From Seminavis robusta (lineage: Eukaryota; Bacillariophyta; Bacillariophyceae; Naviculales; Naviculaceae): a stretch of 64,000 nt of DNA. Every line of letters starts with the position of its first letter. Position 1 is the stretch's first letter. The stretch is from NCBI GenBank assembly GCA_903772945.1, contig CAICTM010000104.1, positions 56,160 through 120,159 on the forward strand, given 5' to 3'. Shown piece by piece: positions 51,321 through 61,170 of this stretch. The notes beneath the pieces were generated by a model that made no database searches, had not been told where the DNA came from, and worked only from the letters and a program-made list of their open reading frames with translations. A program made the position numbers and the translations under genes.

Positions 51321-52820
51321 GGTGGAACAATGCCAGTATCTCTGGATCGGCAATGAAGCGTACAAAGAGGTTGGGGCCGTCCTTTCCTGGTTATTGTTGC
51401 CATTAACGTTTGCCTTGGGTAGCCGCAACAAGGATTTATTCTCTCTAGTTTGAGATGCTGGGACGGATACCGGTAACAGCGGGGGATTGGGATACGGCGC
51501 ACGGCTAAGCTACAGCACTGACTGACTCCTGAACCAGCCCAGCCCGTAAGCGGCTCCTTGCTTGCTACCACAGATAGATGGAGATTTACCAGTAACCCAC
51601 GGATGAGCGATCCGAATGACTTCCTCTCGCGGTGCGACCAGAAGGCAAAAATAACGAAAAAATGGCCCATGTAAGTAACCTTATCCTCTTACTAATTACC
51701 AAAACGCAAGCTTCAGATTGTATAAACCAAAAAACACTTCTCCTCCCGCTCGAATAGCCTTCTCTAAGAACAAGATGTGCAACGATAAATTGACTGACAC
51801 TCGACTCTGCACTGCAGAAGAATCAGAAGCGCAGGCGAACACGGTCCTTACGAACAGTATGCCCGGTACTGTACGAACTAACTACGGAAGAGCCAGGCGG
51901 CAAATCCGGTCCTCCATTCTACAACGTAGTATGGTACTATAGTTCGCAGTCGAGGATTTGGTGGGTGGTTGTCGCATTGTCTTTTGCAGTAGAGACCTTC
52001 AAACGTTGGATGGTTCTAGCAAGGATGCATGATCATGAGGTCGCTAAGAACAAAGGTCTTCGGGCTGGTAGCTACCGTACCGGTACGGTAACGGAGGGAA
52101 CAACCCGAGAGGTGCAAAACTGCCTATTAATTAATACGATGTACTGGTATTCAGTTGAAAGGGATATTGCTACCTTTTACCATGCGGTGCCAATTGCTCG
52201 TTCCTGGGCTGGTAGTACTGTATGGAACTACGATGGTACTGTTTCTACTAACCCAAATATCTACTGAGCTACATGTACATACGGCTTGCAAATCCCCTGT
52301 TCCTGGTGACCAATTTTGCTCAACAGGCAGGCTCATCGTCTCCGTTTGGACTCGAGCCACATTCCTCTTGTGAAGAGGATAAGGAGATCTGCTTAAAAAA
52401 AGAGCCCCGTACGGATCAGGCATTCATTCTCCAATTTATTAGACTACGGCACCCACAAACAACTTAATTTTCCACTTTCGACTTCATACCAATACAGCAC
52501 ATGAAGCAGACGCAAAAGCTGTGAAACTAGTCCAATCAATATTATTTGGAATCAACCTTTGGCACCACCAGTTTTGGGCACAGACTACAGCAACTGTGAC
52601 CGTAGACACGCTGATTTTGATTTATTTGGCACTGAACGAAGCACTGCCGTAAAAAGTGATTGAACCATCAATCTGAAACTGCCAAATCGTTGTTGGACAG
52701 AAACGTTTTGCCTTTGTGGCAACGCTGGGTTGTTTTGGCTATGACTCTTTCAGTACCATCTGCACCCTCTGTTTCCCGGTTGGTAGGTGCCAGCTAGCTA
52801 GGACCATAACCTGCTGTTTC
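51321..52820. other. Gene-poor intergenic region
   Basis: 1.5 kb with small frames only (for example 51965-52267), none with a domain. Contains a perfect 18-bp palindrome at 52073-52090 built on ACCGGT. It holds the promoter of the coiled-coil gene and the 3' side of the PTRHD1-type gene. Confidence 0.4.
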
Positions 52821-53411
52821 TTAAAAGAATGTTAATTTCATACTCTTGACTACCTTGCTGACTTTGTTGGTCCGCTCCAGTGGCCAGGTGGCAAAAGCGG
52901 TTGGAATACTTTCCGGTTGTTCGACCCACCAATGAAATGTCTGCTCTCCAAAGGCTTGTTGACTCCATTTGTCTCGTACTGCTTCCAATTCTTGCAGAGT
53001 ATCCACTCCATAGACGTACTTGGTCATGTGAGGTAAATTGGAAGGACTAATGTAGGTTTGGGTTGCTTCATGATTGGCTTCCAGTGCTTGTGCCACTGCT
53101 GCCAGGGAAGCATGGGCTGCTTGGGCTGCCATGGCCCCTGCCGGCCAATCCAAATCTCTGCGAAGCACAATGTACTGTACAATGGGTTGTTGCTTTTTCG
53201 TTGTCGTAGCAGTGGTGTCATCGGTGGACATGTTTCTTCTGGTAGCAGTACTTGAGGACAACAGTTGCTTTCGAGTTGGGTGATGGAGTGTGGCCGGTCG
53301 AAATGCAGCAACAACCGAATGTGACAAGCCAATCAGGGATACAAGCGTGGTGGAAGCAGTTGTGGCAGAAAGCAACGGAGCCCACAACAACCGCCGTGAC
53401 AGTATCTTCAT
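52821..53411 (-). CDS. PTRHD1-type peptidyl-tRNA hydrolase-like protein with plastid-type presequence
   Basis: 196 aa from the first in-frame ATG (53409-53411); the longer frame above starts with TTG. Residues 1-36 look like a signal peptide (LLSATTASTTLVSLIGLSHS) followed by VVA-AFRP, close to the ASAFAP motif that routes diatom proteins into the plastid. Residues ~77-196 match the PTH2-fold PTRHD1 family: VQYIVLRRDL-x-WPAGAMAAQAAHA, then a TKYVYGV strand, FHWWVEQPESIPTAFA and a terminal KSMKLTFF. Classical PTH2 cleaves peptidyl-tRNA; PTRHD1 activity is uncertain. An internal Met61 (MSTDD) could yield a cytosolic form. Confidence 0.85.
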   Translation of the reverse strand: MKILSRRLLWAPLLSATTASTTLVSLIGLSHSVVAAFRPATLHHPTRKQLLSSSTATRRNMSTDDTTATTTKKQQPIVQYIVLRRDLDWPAGAMAAQAAHASLAAVAQALEANHEATQTYISPSNLPHMTKYVYGVDTLQELEAVRDKWSQQAFGEQTFHWWVEQPESIPTAFATWPLERTNKVSKVVKSMKLTFF

Positions 53412-53533
53412 GGTCGGTAATTTCTGACGACTTTGTTGGCTCGGATCCTTGGGTAGATCCAATCCCGTGAAACTCGGGGCTGAAGCTGAGCCACCCGAAC
53501 CATTCGCAAATCCAAGAATTCTCAAGATCCACA

Positions 53534-53581
53534 ATGGCGGCAAAAGCGTCGACTGAGCATCCTTTGGACAGGAGCAAGATG
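53534..53581 (+). CDS. Possible first exon of a small gene divergent from the PTRHD1-type gene
   Basis: ATG at 53534 opens 16 codons (MAAKASTEHPLDRSKM) ending exactly at a strong donor, GTGAGT (53582). It lies 122 bp from the divergent start of the PTRHD1-type gene. Candidate acceptors lie at about 53629 (TTTCCAG), 53995 (GTGCAG) and 54035 (TCTGCAG). Each gives only a short second exon, so the product stays undefined. Confidence 0.3.
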
Positions 53582-56019
53582 GTGAGTGCCTACCAGTTAA
53601 TACTGGTAATACTGTACTGCATTTCCAGTGCAATGCCTTTGTTAACTGTTGAAGCTACGCTACCAGCACCGCACTCGACTCGTCACTCGTCACTCGTTCT
53701 GATCGAATTGTACGGTATAGGCCGTGAAGAAACAGCAGATTTTTTTGCTGGACTCTCGCAAGGGATGATAGATTACATCTTACCCATTTCCTAGCCTACA
53801 AGTACTGTACCTGCCTTGTTGTTTTGTTGTTTGTAATGTTTCTTTCCCCCCTTGTGTTTTGCTGGGATGGCATCCTCTTAATAACGACCATCTTCCTTCC
53901 TTCCCACGGATTGGCTTCGTCGCTAAGGATGCAACATACAATTTATGGAATGTAGAACTTTTTCTTTGGTTACGCCTTTTCACCTTGCCGTGCAGCCAAA
54001 TGTTTTGTATTCTGACAATTCTTCCTCTTCTGCAGTCACCACTGAACCCGATCTCTGGCTAGTAGATAGCTACTACTGGTTGTGGCCACGGTACTAGCGA
54101 TCGTACTAGTGATCTTTGGCTGCCAATGAAGCAAGCACTCCGTTGGTTGGCAACCTGGTTCAACATGGCAGAGCTATGGCAGTTACCAGCCAGACGAAAA
54201 CACATGCGAAGAAGCTCCGGAAGACTGTAGATGCAGGACAGTAGGCACCGGTACTGTACGGCGATACCTTGGGACCCTAGAAAGCTCATCAGAAATTTTA
54301 CATGAGATTTCCACAAGAGCACTGGGCAAATCAGAAGAACCAGGAATTTTCGGGTGGTCGCAGGAGCGGCCCGATGCAGCACACGCGCCTTGTTCAAAAC
54401 CAAGTCCAGGGATTCCTGTAGTACTGTAGCCAGACCAACGGTATGAAGCAATACGCCACGAGGATGCGAGCCATTACTTCTTTTCTGATTTCGGATTCGT
54501 TGGATCCGATCAAGTTTGCTATCCAGCCTCTTCGAACCGGCAAAAAAATTGGGACTCTGCGCGAGAGTGAATGGTGCAGGAGATAGCCCTCGCAAAAATT
54601 GTTTTCTGAGTTGGTTTATTGTTTCTTCTCTCTCCCTTTGCTTTTAAAAGAGGAGACCGATGCTCCAGCTATCATAGAACTGTGTTTGTGTGGCGATGCT
54701 GTGGCAACCAACCAACCGGACCGGCACAGAGATGGTACAATATGCGACGTACTGGATGATAAAAGAGGCTTTCCCTTGATGAGTGACGAGTCCCATCAAG
54801 TGCCACATTAACCTACCAGTACCGGTTTAGCCTATCGACCTATCAATAGGGTATTTAATACCGGTACAGCTCCGGTACGTACTCCATTAGTTTTTTAGTT
54901 AATTAATGCTGCTTTTCCCTAATAAATAGATTGGCAACGTCCTGGACACCCGGTCACCGGTCACCATCACGGTTCCATCAGCGATCAGACTTTCTACCGG
55001 TACGGCGTAAGCAGGGTCTCAATATGTCATATTAATTATTACTGTACATACAACTCACAGTAGTCTAGGATTTCTTAATGTTCTGCTGATGACTACGGTA
55101 GTACTTACACGCACGCTTGCACAGACGCTGAAGATCCACCTCTCAATCATCGTCTGAAAACTTAGGATGACAGGGTAAAACAAATTTGTTTCAACCATTT
55201 ATTTACCTCAAAAACCCTTATAAAATCGGGGCCAGACTACCGGTCTGTCCATTTCCCGTCAAAGCTTGACATCCTTGCTGTCGGGCTATGCTTGCTCGTA
55301 AAAAGAGTGCTGACACGTCGTTGAGTCATACCTGTGTGACAATTCTGTGACATTTATTTAACTTTAACCCTTTTACTTAAGAGAAAATTTGCTTTGCCAA
55401 AGGTGTTTCGTGACGCAAAGACTCAAATCTTGCTCGAACCTTGGCCAAGCGTCTGTCCGTCATCCGTGCATCCTTTGGGGATCGAAATATTAATATCTCG
55501 CAATTTTTGCGTAGGCAGGCGGCCAGATTTATGTGACTTTGGGTTTCCAAATAAAGTTTGCGTTTGCCTTTGAGTGCTCTGTCTAAACCTGGCAGCACAG
55601 CGACGCTCTCTTCAATGCGTTCCTATGTACAGTCGTACTGTATCATGGACACCGCTGAAAGATTGCTTCTCCCTTTGCTTGTGTTGGAGAAGAGGACCTT
55701 TCAGGACAAGGAATCTAGATAGCTTTGGCTACGGACGACAGGAAACAAGGGCAGGCCAACCAAGCTCTCCACCTGATACTACTATTGGCTGCTAGAGCTC
55801 GTAGCGTTGTAGTTGAGCATGTAACATTTAACTAATATTCAGTAGATTGATTTGATTACTCTGAGAACGGCGTCATGACGCAACTCTTCAATTTATAGAA
55901 GAAAGTCAACAGGCCCACTCGCCGGTTGATTTCCAGAAAGGAAAGCATTGAGGCGGTAAGAGTGCGGTGCTTGAATCAGGCTCCATTGGATGTGTTGTCT
56001 GCGCAAGCCCTCTCCAGCT
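53582..56019. other. Long gene-poor region rich in ACCGGT/GTAC palindromes
   Basis: 2.4 kb. The longest frame (54059-54595, minus, 178 aa) starts with TTG and shows no domain. TACCGGTA-type motifs cluster at about 54827, 54872, 54885 and 54998, and CCGGTCACCGGTCACC lies at about 54950-54963. No gene supported. Confidence 0.4.
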
Positions 56020-56715
56020 TCAGCTGAGAACTCTAGTAGCAGGAGCAAAGATATCCAACGGACACGATGTATTGGTAAGCTCAAAAGCACTGGGAAGCCA
56101 GGAAATGGGAAAGTAGTCCGCTGTGTCCACCAAGGACTCGATAGAATCATGATCGGAATCATCAGGAAGGGGACCACGTAGTAAATCTTCCTCCTCCGCG
56201 TCCTCCTCTTTGGGGCTTGCCGTGGGAGTAACTTCAGGGATCAGGACTTCCGTCGTCGGCAGGCTCTTGACAATGGGAGAAACCTGGCGGCCACCCTGGG
56301 TGGTTTCAAATACTATCTCTCGGAGACGCTGGCTGATCTTCTTTCGACAAGCATCATCGGAAGCCTCTGTCCAGTATTGACTTCCGTTGTCTCTCTTGAG
56401 GAAACGGAAACCCTCGTTCCGGAGTTGGTAGTAGATTTCCCAGGCGAGCTGGGTCTTGGCCTTGCGCCCCGCTAGGGTGCTGTAGTGGCTACCCCACTGT
56501 TCAATTACCTTCTGATACCTTCTGTTTCCTTCTGCATTGTTCGACATTCCGCCGCGGCCAAACAAGATATCATTGTCTCGTGGGATTTCGATCTTCAGGG
56601 ACTTCCGGCAGCTTTTCTTCTCTCTGTGCTGGCGTATGACAGAAATTAGCGTTGTGGTGCGCTGTGGTGGAACCTTGCCAGTCAGCTTGTTCAGTGTCTT
56701 CGTCTTGCGCGCCAT
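56020..56715 (-). CDS. DUF6824-type protein
   Basis: 231 aa from the ATG at 56713-56715; the codons above it begin with GTG. Residues ~46-134 carry the pattern seen in many diatom DUF6824 proteins: DNDILFGRGG, NNAEGNRRY, K-A-K-T-Q-L-A-W-E-I, GFRFLKRDNG-x-Q-YW and a closing ISQRLRE helix. The N-terminus is basic (MARKTKTLNK). The C-terminal third is acidic (EEDAEEEDL, DDSDHDSIES). Family function is unknown; the basic, compact domain plus acidic tail suggest a nuclear regulatory protein (inference). Confidence 0.85.
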   Translation of the reverse strand: MARKTKTLNKLTGKVPPQRTTTLISVIRQHREKKSCRKSLKIEIPRDNDILFGRGGMSNNAEGNRRYQKVIEQWGSHYSTLAGRKAKTQLAWEIYYQLRNEGFRFLKRDNGSQYWTEASDDACRKKISQRLREIVFETTQGGRQVSPIVKSLPTTEVLIPEVTPTASPKEEDAEEEDLLRGPLPDDSDHDSIESLVDTADYFPISWLPSAFELTNTSCPLDIFAPATRVLS

Positions 56716-59511
56716 GGTCAACACTGTTGTGTGTAGTTGTGTGTTTGTCTGTACCGGTATGGAAAGGGTCGGGGTGTGGTGGCAAACTCTTTCAGACAAA
56801 GTGAGACGACGATGAACTAAAAGCAAAAGCGATGGGGACTTGGTTTTCAATCCTTGACCAGCAACGAGCAATGAGCAACGTGCTGAGCGACGAGCGATGA
56901 GGAGACGATGCCCGAGCAAATGCACAACTTCTGCAAGAAAGTGCGGTACCGGTACCAGTACTATTAATACTAGCTAGTAGTAGCCGTACAGTACAAGTAC
57001 AGAGTTGCCGAGTGTGGGTCCTCTGACCACTGTCCTTTAAATAAACAGATGCTGTCAACTGATAAATACTCAGTAAGTAAGGAGTGCATGCGTGCATGCA
57101 CCTCTTCCTGCATGCAGTTAGTACATGTAGAGGTGTTGTTGTTGCAGTTCTGAAGCCACCATTTGCCTGATCTGCTAACGACAACATTCAATAAATAGAT
57201 TTTGACACCCTTCTTCCGAGAATAAAGCGAGAAAAAAGAACCCAAACGAGGAATCAAGTACACTGTATGCATACATGTAATTAAGAACGATGAGGGCAGA
57301 AGAAATAGAACAACAGAGTGCAATCCGCAAAGAGCGTCAATTCAACTGGCTCGATCGTTAATTCTTTGCTACAGTAAGATCATTGAAAATGGTTGTGTTC
57401 TCTGCTGCGAGTGCTAGCTACTAGATCTCGTTTGGACATAAGAGCTCATACATACCGGTACGATGTATTAATACCTGGAAGAGGAATGAGACTGCTGTTC
57501 TGTACCAGTCCCGCATTGAAGATACGAAGATACAATGTCCTTACCTAGCAGCGGGAATTGAGGCATTTGAAGTGAAATTGACATTTTGATGACAATCATG
57601 GAATAAACACTCAATTTTGAAACGTTTTGACTATTTTTGACATCAAAATGGCTCAAACCTGAGTCCAACTCTCCGTAATTGCCATTGAATCATTTATTAC
57701 CGCACCTATCTATTTCCACAGCAGGGGGTCCAGGCCCAGGTGGGGGCAGGGGCACAGGCCGACAAGCTCTTGACAACTACTTGTACTCGAGTACAGTACT
57801 CCCTTGCTTCCCAAGTATCTTAAGAAGCAGCGAAGATTACACATTACATTTATTTCTTGAAAAAGTCAGGCCACTGTCGCACCACCGTACCCTCTCGTCA
57901 AGCTCGTACAAAACTATTCGTGTACTTTAACTTCTATAGTAAAGCTTATGGGGTAAACTTTGCGATTTTGGGGGATCCCCTCTTTATTTTCTCACCCCAC
58001 AACTCAAACAAAGGAAAACACAACAACGAAATGACAAGAAGGGATGGCCAACGTACAAGATGAGTTATGGACAAACAGCGGACCGACTCAAGAAGATGAG
58101 GGGTCAGTGGTCTTGAAGAGGATGGTGGAGTAGATACCAACAATTGGTTGTGCTACGGCCCCATCCATGATGGTCTTGAGTGTTGTCGTGTTGTTTCGCC
58201 TGTTGTTGTTGTTGTTGTTGTTGTTCATTTGAAGGGGTAACCCAAATTCTGGTTTTCATGGGAAAATCCCCTTCTACAAGAGCGCCGGATGTTTGGGGTT
58301 GGCGGGAAGTACAGCTGTATGTCATAGGAGACAGAATAGCCAATCTTGAATTGCCACTGTTGTTGCTTTTGGACTGTATGTACTACTAGTAGCTACTCAG
58401 TAGCTGACTTTAAATTTGTACTCTGAGTACTACTAGTACTAGTACGGCGCTTTAGAAGAGTGTATGGTAAAAAGGTTGGATCGTTAATGATTCTACACAT
58501 TGAGTGGCCAAAGAAAGCTAAAGCGGCGCCTGAGACGTTAATCAATTGAATCGAATCGAATCTTCCTTCATGCCACTTTTGGGCTTTCTTTGTGCTTACC
58601 GGTAAGACAAATCCTCGATAGCAAATGCAATCGCTCGGGTTTCATTATTGATATGTATCCAAAAGTGCTGTTTTCCTTTGCGCGATGGTTTGAAGAACAC
58701 TGCCCAAGACCACAGGAAGAAGAAATTTAATGGTTGAGACCACTGGAAAAGGACACAAGGGCTTTAGTAGTCGGGGCAAGTGAGGCCGGCTGCGAGGACA
58801 GGACAGGTGGTGGGTTAGTTGCGGGCCCAAGATAGCGGTGTTGAAAATTTGCATGAAAAGCATGGCGAAGCCCTTTTACAGAGAGCTTCTGCCCAGACTG
58901 AAAGGATCTCAAATGTGCATGCCCTTTTAGCGCTGGGTGTTACGGTGGACGTTGTGTGATATATTCTGCTCTACCTCTCCTAACTTTGGCGTCGCATCGT
59001 GCCATTCAAGAGAGTTTCACGAAAGTAAGCAAAAGAAATAACTCAAAGTCTATTGACGGACTCAAACGAGCGAGAAGTCGAGTCTGCTCACCCGCCACGC
59101 TGGCCTCCTTGGAGGGTGTTATGCCAATTTGCTCTCTGAGGATTTATACACTGAAACTGATCTATGGATGCCCTGCCAATGGACACTGCTCCGTGTTGAA
59201 GAGCGGAAGACGTGCAGGAGCTTGGAGATGAGAGGAGATAGGAAAGGAAGCATGATAGAAGGTAGGAGTGGATTGAGGACCATATCCCAATGTAACTACT
59301 CTGTTTCCAGGGCTTTGACGTAGTGCCTCTCTTGCACCACAGGTTCCCATGCTAACAGGCATCTTGGGCTTGCTTCAGAGTCTCCCATGAGGGATCCTCT
59401 TGACTTGTTGTCGGGTCTTGGTGTGATGGGACACACTCTGAGGCCCTATCGGAGAAGTCCCTGAGTTTTTGGTGATGTGTCTATCACGTAGTAAGTATAG
59501 CAATTCCACTA
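56716..59511. other. Long gene-poor region with microsatellites and palindromes
   Basis: 2.8 kb without a supported gene. Contains GGTACCGGTACC (56946), a GTACTACTAGTACTAGTAC cluster (about 58425-58444), a (TGT)n microsatellite (58201-58224) and a GAATCGAATC run (about 58550). The promoter of the DUF6824 gene lies at its left end. Confidence 0.4.
58201..58224 (+). repeat. (TGT)n microsatellite
   Basis: Eight TGT units. The minus-strand frame reads as polyGln, but it lies in a small unsupported frame. Confidence 0.9.
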
Positions 59512-59891
59512 TCAGGCAGCTCCACCCTTGCCAACCTTGTCATCGTTGGAGAACTTTCCAGGTCCACGAAGGTCGAAGTCTCTGGGCACTCGCCAGCTCT
59601 TTCGCCCATAGCTCTCCCTGAATGTGCGGTAATCATCGTCTCTTTTCTGGCTTTGTACCCCAGGCAATATGTTCAAGCAAAGTTGCACTTCGATCGCACC
59701 GTAACGCTTCCTACGAGGCGCACTTCGATCCCGATATGCCGGCCAACTACAAATGGACACAAAACGCAACGAATATGCTCAGCCTCTACGACAATACGAC
59801 AATACGCTCCAGTGTTGAGCACGTTCAGGACTATGCCCCCGCTCCCTGGGTGCGCATCCAGTTTCAAATGGGTCAAGGACAAATGAATTGA
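59512..59891. other. Coding-like fragments on both strands, likely gene remnant
   Basis: On the minus strand an exon-like stretch (59512-59640, after a CCAG acceptor) reads RDDDYRTFRESYGRKSW, then WRVPRDFDLRGPGKFS, and ends GKGGAA-stop. On the plus strand 59715-59891 reads EAHFDPDMPANYKW, NMLSLYDN and VEHVQDYAPAPW. Neither forms a full gene and I assign no family. One or both may be remnants or exons of genes whose other parts I could not find. Confidence 0.3.
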
Positions 59892-60315
59892 TCGACCCAT
59901 TCGGGGGATTTGTGCGTGGCTCCGTTGAATTTCTGGTCAGCTGCATCCCGCTAACCCAGTGTTCTAGCCGCGAGAGGTGTTGCTTGAGAGCTGCTCAAGT
60001 ACCGAAAGAAGAAGGGCAGGAAGAAACAGCGATTCGGCAGTTTGTGAATTAAGTTCAGTCACTTTTTGCGGATCGAATGATCAATCGTACAATAGAATCG
60101 AATCGAATCAGACGCCCTCGTCTGACATGAAGCAGTCTCAAAGGTTCAAGAGGGTAAGTAGCGGACGTCTAGCTATCAATAGAAACTCTGCATTCAAACA
60201 ACACTATCTATCCGCTGGACTCTCCATTAGCGTCTTCGGCGGTGCTGCGATACGGTAGTGTACTCACCCATGCATTTCAGTCACAGAACAAACTTCCCAC
60301 GTGGGAGTCAAGTTG

Positions 60316-60331
60316 TCGACGACGTCGTCGA
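60316..60331. repeat. 16-bp perfect palindrome with adjacent GAGTC repeats
   Basis: TCGACGACGTCGTCGA is self-complementary. It is followed by GAGTCGAGTCAGAGTCGAGTC and, 50 bp on, by the inverted ACTCGACTCC. This can form a hairpin or cruciform. Confidence 0.85.
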
Positions 60332-60465
60332 GTCGAGTCAGAGTCGAGTCACATCAGCACAGGTACAGTAACTCGACTCCCCGATTTTCAAACATTTGCA
60401 AACAAACAAAAACAATAAGCCAGCGGAGCTGTGTAACCTCGGCAGAAAGGTTTCAGTGTTTACAT

Positions 60466-60680
60466 GTAGAAGCAGATTCCCCGAGCTTGCTAGCTAGAAG
60501 CAGATACCTCTAGTGCTTAGCTAGTGCTTAAAACTTGCGCTTAGCTAGCTAGAAGCAGATCCCCCCTAGCTAGAAGCAGATTCCCATAGCAAGCTAGAAG
60601 CAGATACCCCTAGCTAGCTAGAATACAAGTTATATAGCTTTCGCTGGCTTTAGAGTTTTTCCTGGTAGAAGCAGATCCCC
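60466..60680 (+). repeat. Dispersed AGAAGCAGAT repeat cluster
   Basis: Six copies of (C)TAGAAGCAGAT followed by a C-rich triplet or more lie within 215 bp (near 60467, 60495, 60550, 60572, 60595, 60667), separated by CTAGCTAG-type palindromes at variable spacing. No coding frame. Confidence 0.85.
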
Positions 60681-61170
60681 CTACTAGGATGCATGTAAAT
60701 AGCTTTAGCTGGTTTAAAGCACCATCCTAGGATACTTATTTAGTTTTTGCTGACTTCTTTGTATTCTAACCCTACCCTTATACCTGCAGGGACCACCGTA
60801 GCAGGAAAAACAATTAAAGGGGTTGAGGGCTCTGGCAGCAAGACTGCCGAGGTAAAAAATACAAAATGAGGACTGCGTACAAGTGATGTTCATCGTGGAT
60901 ACGAGACCAGACAATCAACCACATTGGATTCATCTTGCAGCTACTAGTCGACGAAACTTCCGTTTTACTAAAATTATATCACACACACACAGCACAGCAG
61001 AATGGTGCGCACTGGCGCAAGGTGGGTTCTCCGTACAGTTGCCTTCGTTGTCGTTTCCCTCGCACCATTCCTTCCAATTGACCAGCCACAACACAGGTAT
61101 CGCAGGAAGAACCGCCAGGAATATAATATGTCGCGAGGTGTAGGTGCTAGTTGTCCTCGTTATCCACATT

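Noticed and set aside
54059-54595. 178-aa minus frame in the gene-poor region
   Set aside because: It starts with TTG, has no ATG near its start and shows no domain or coherent composition.
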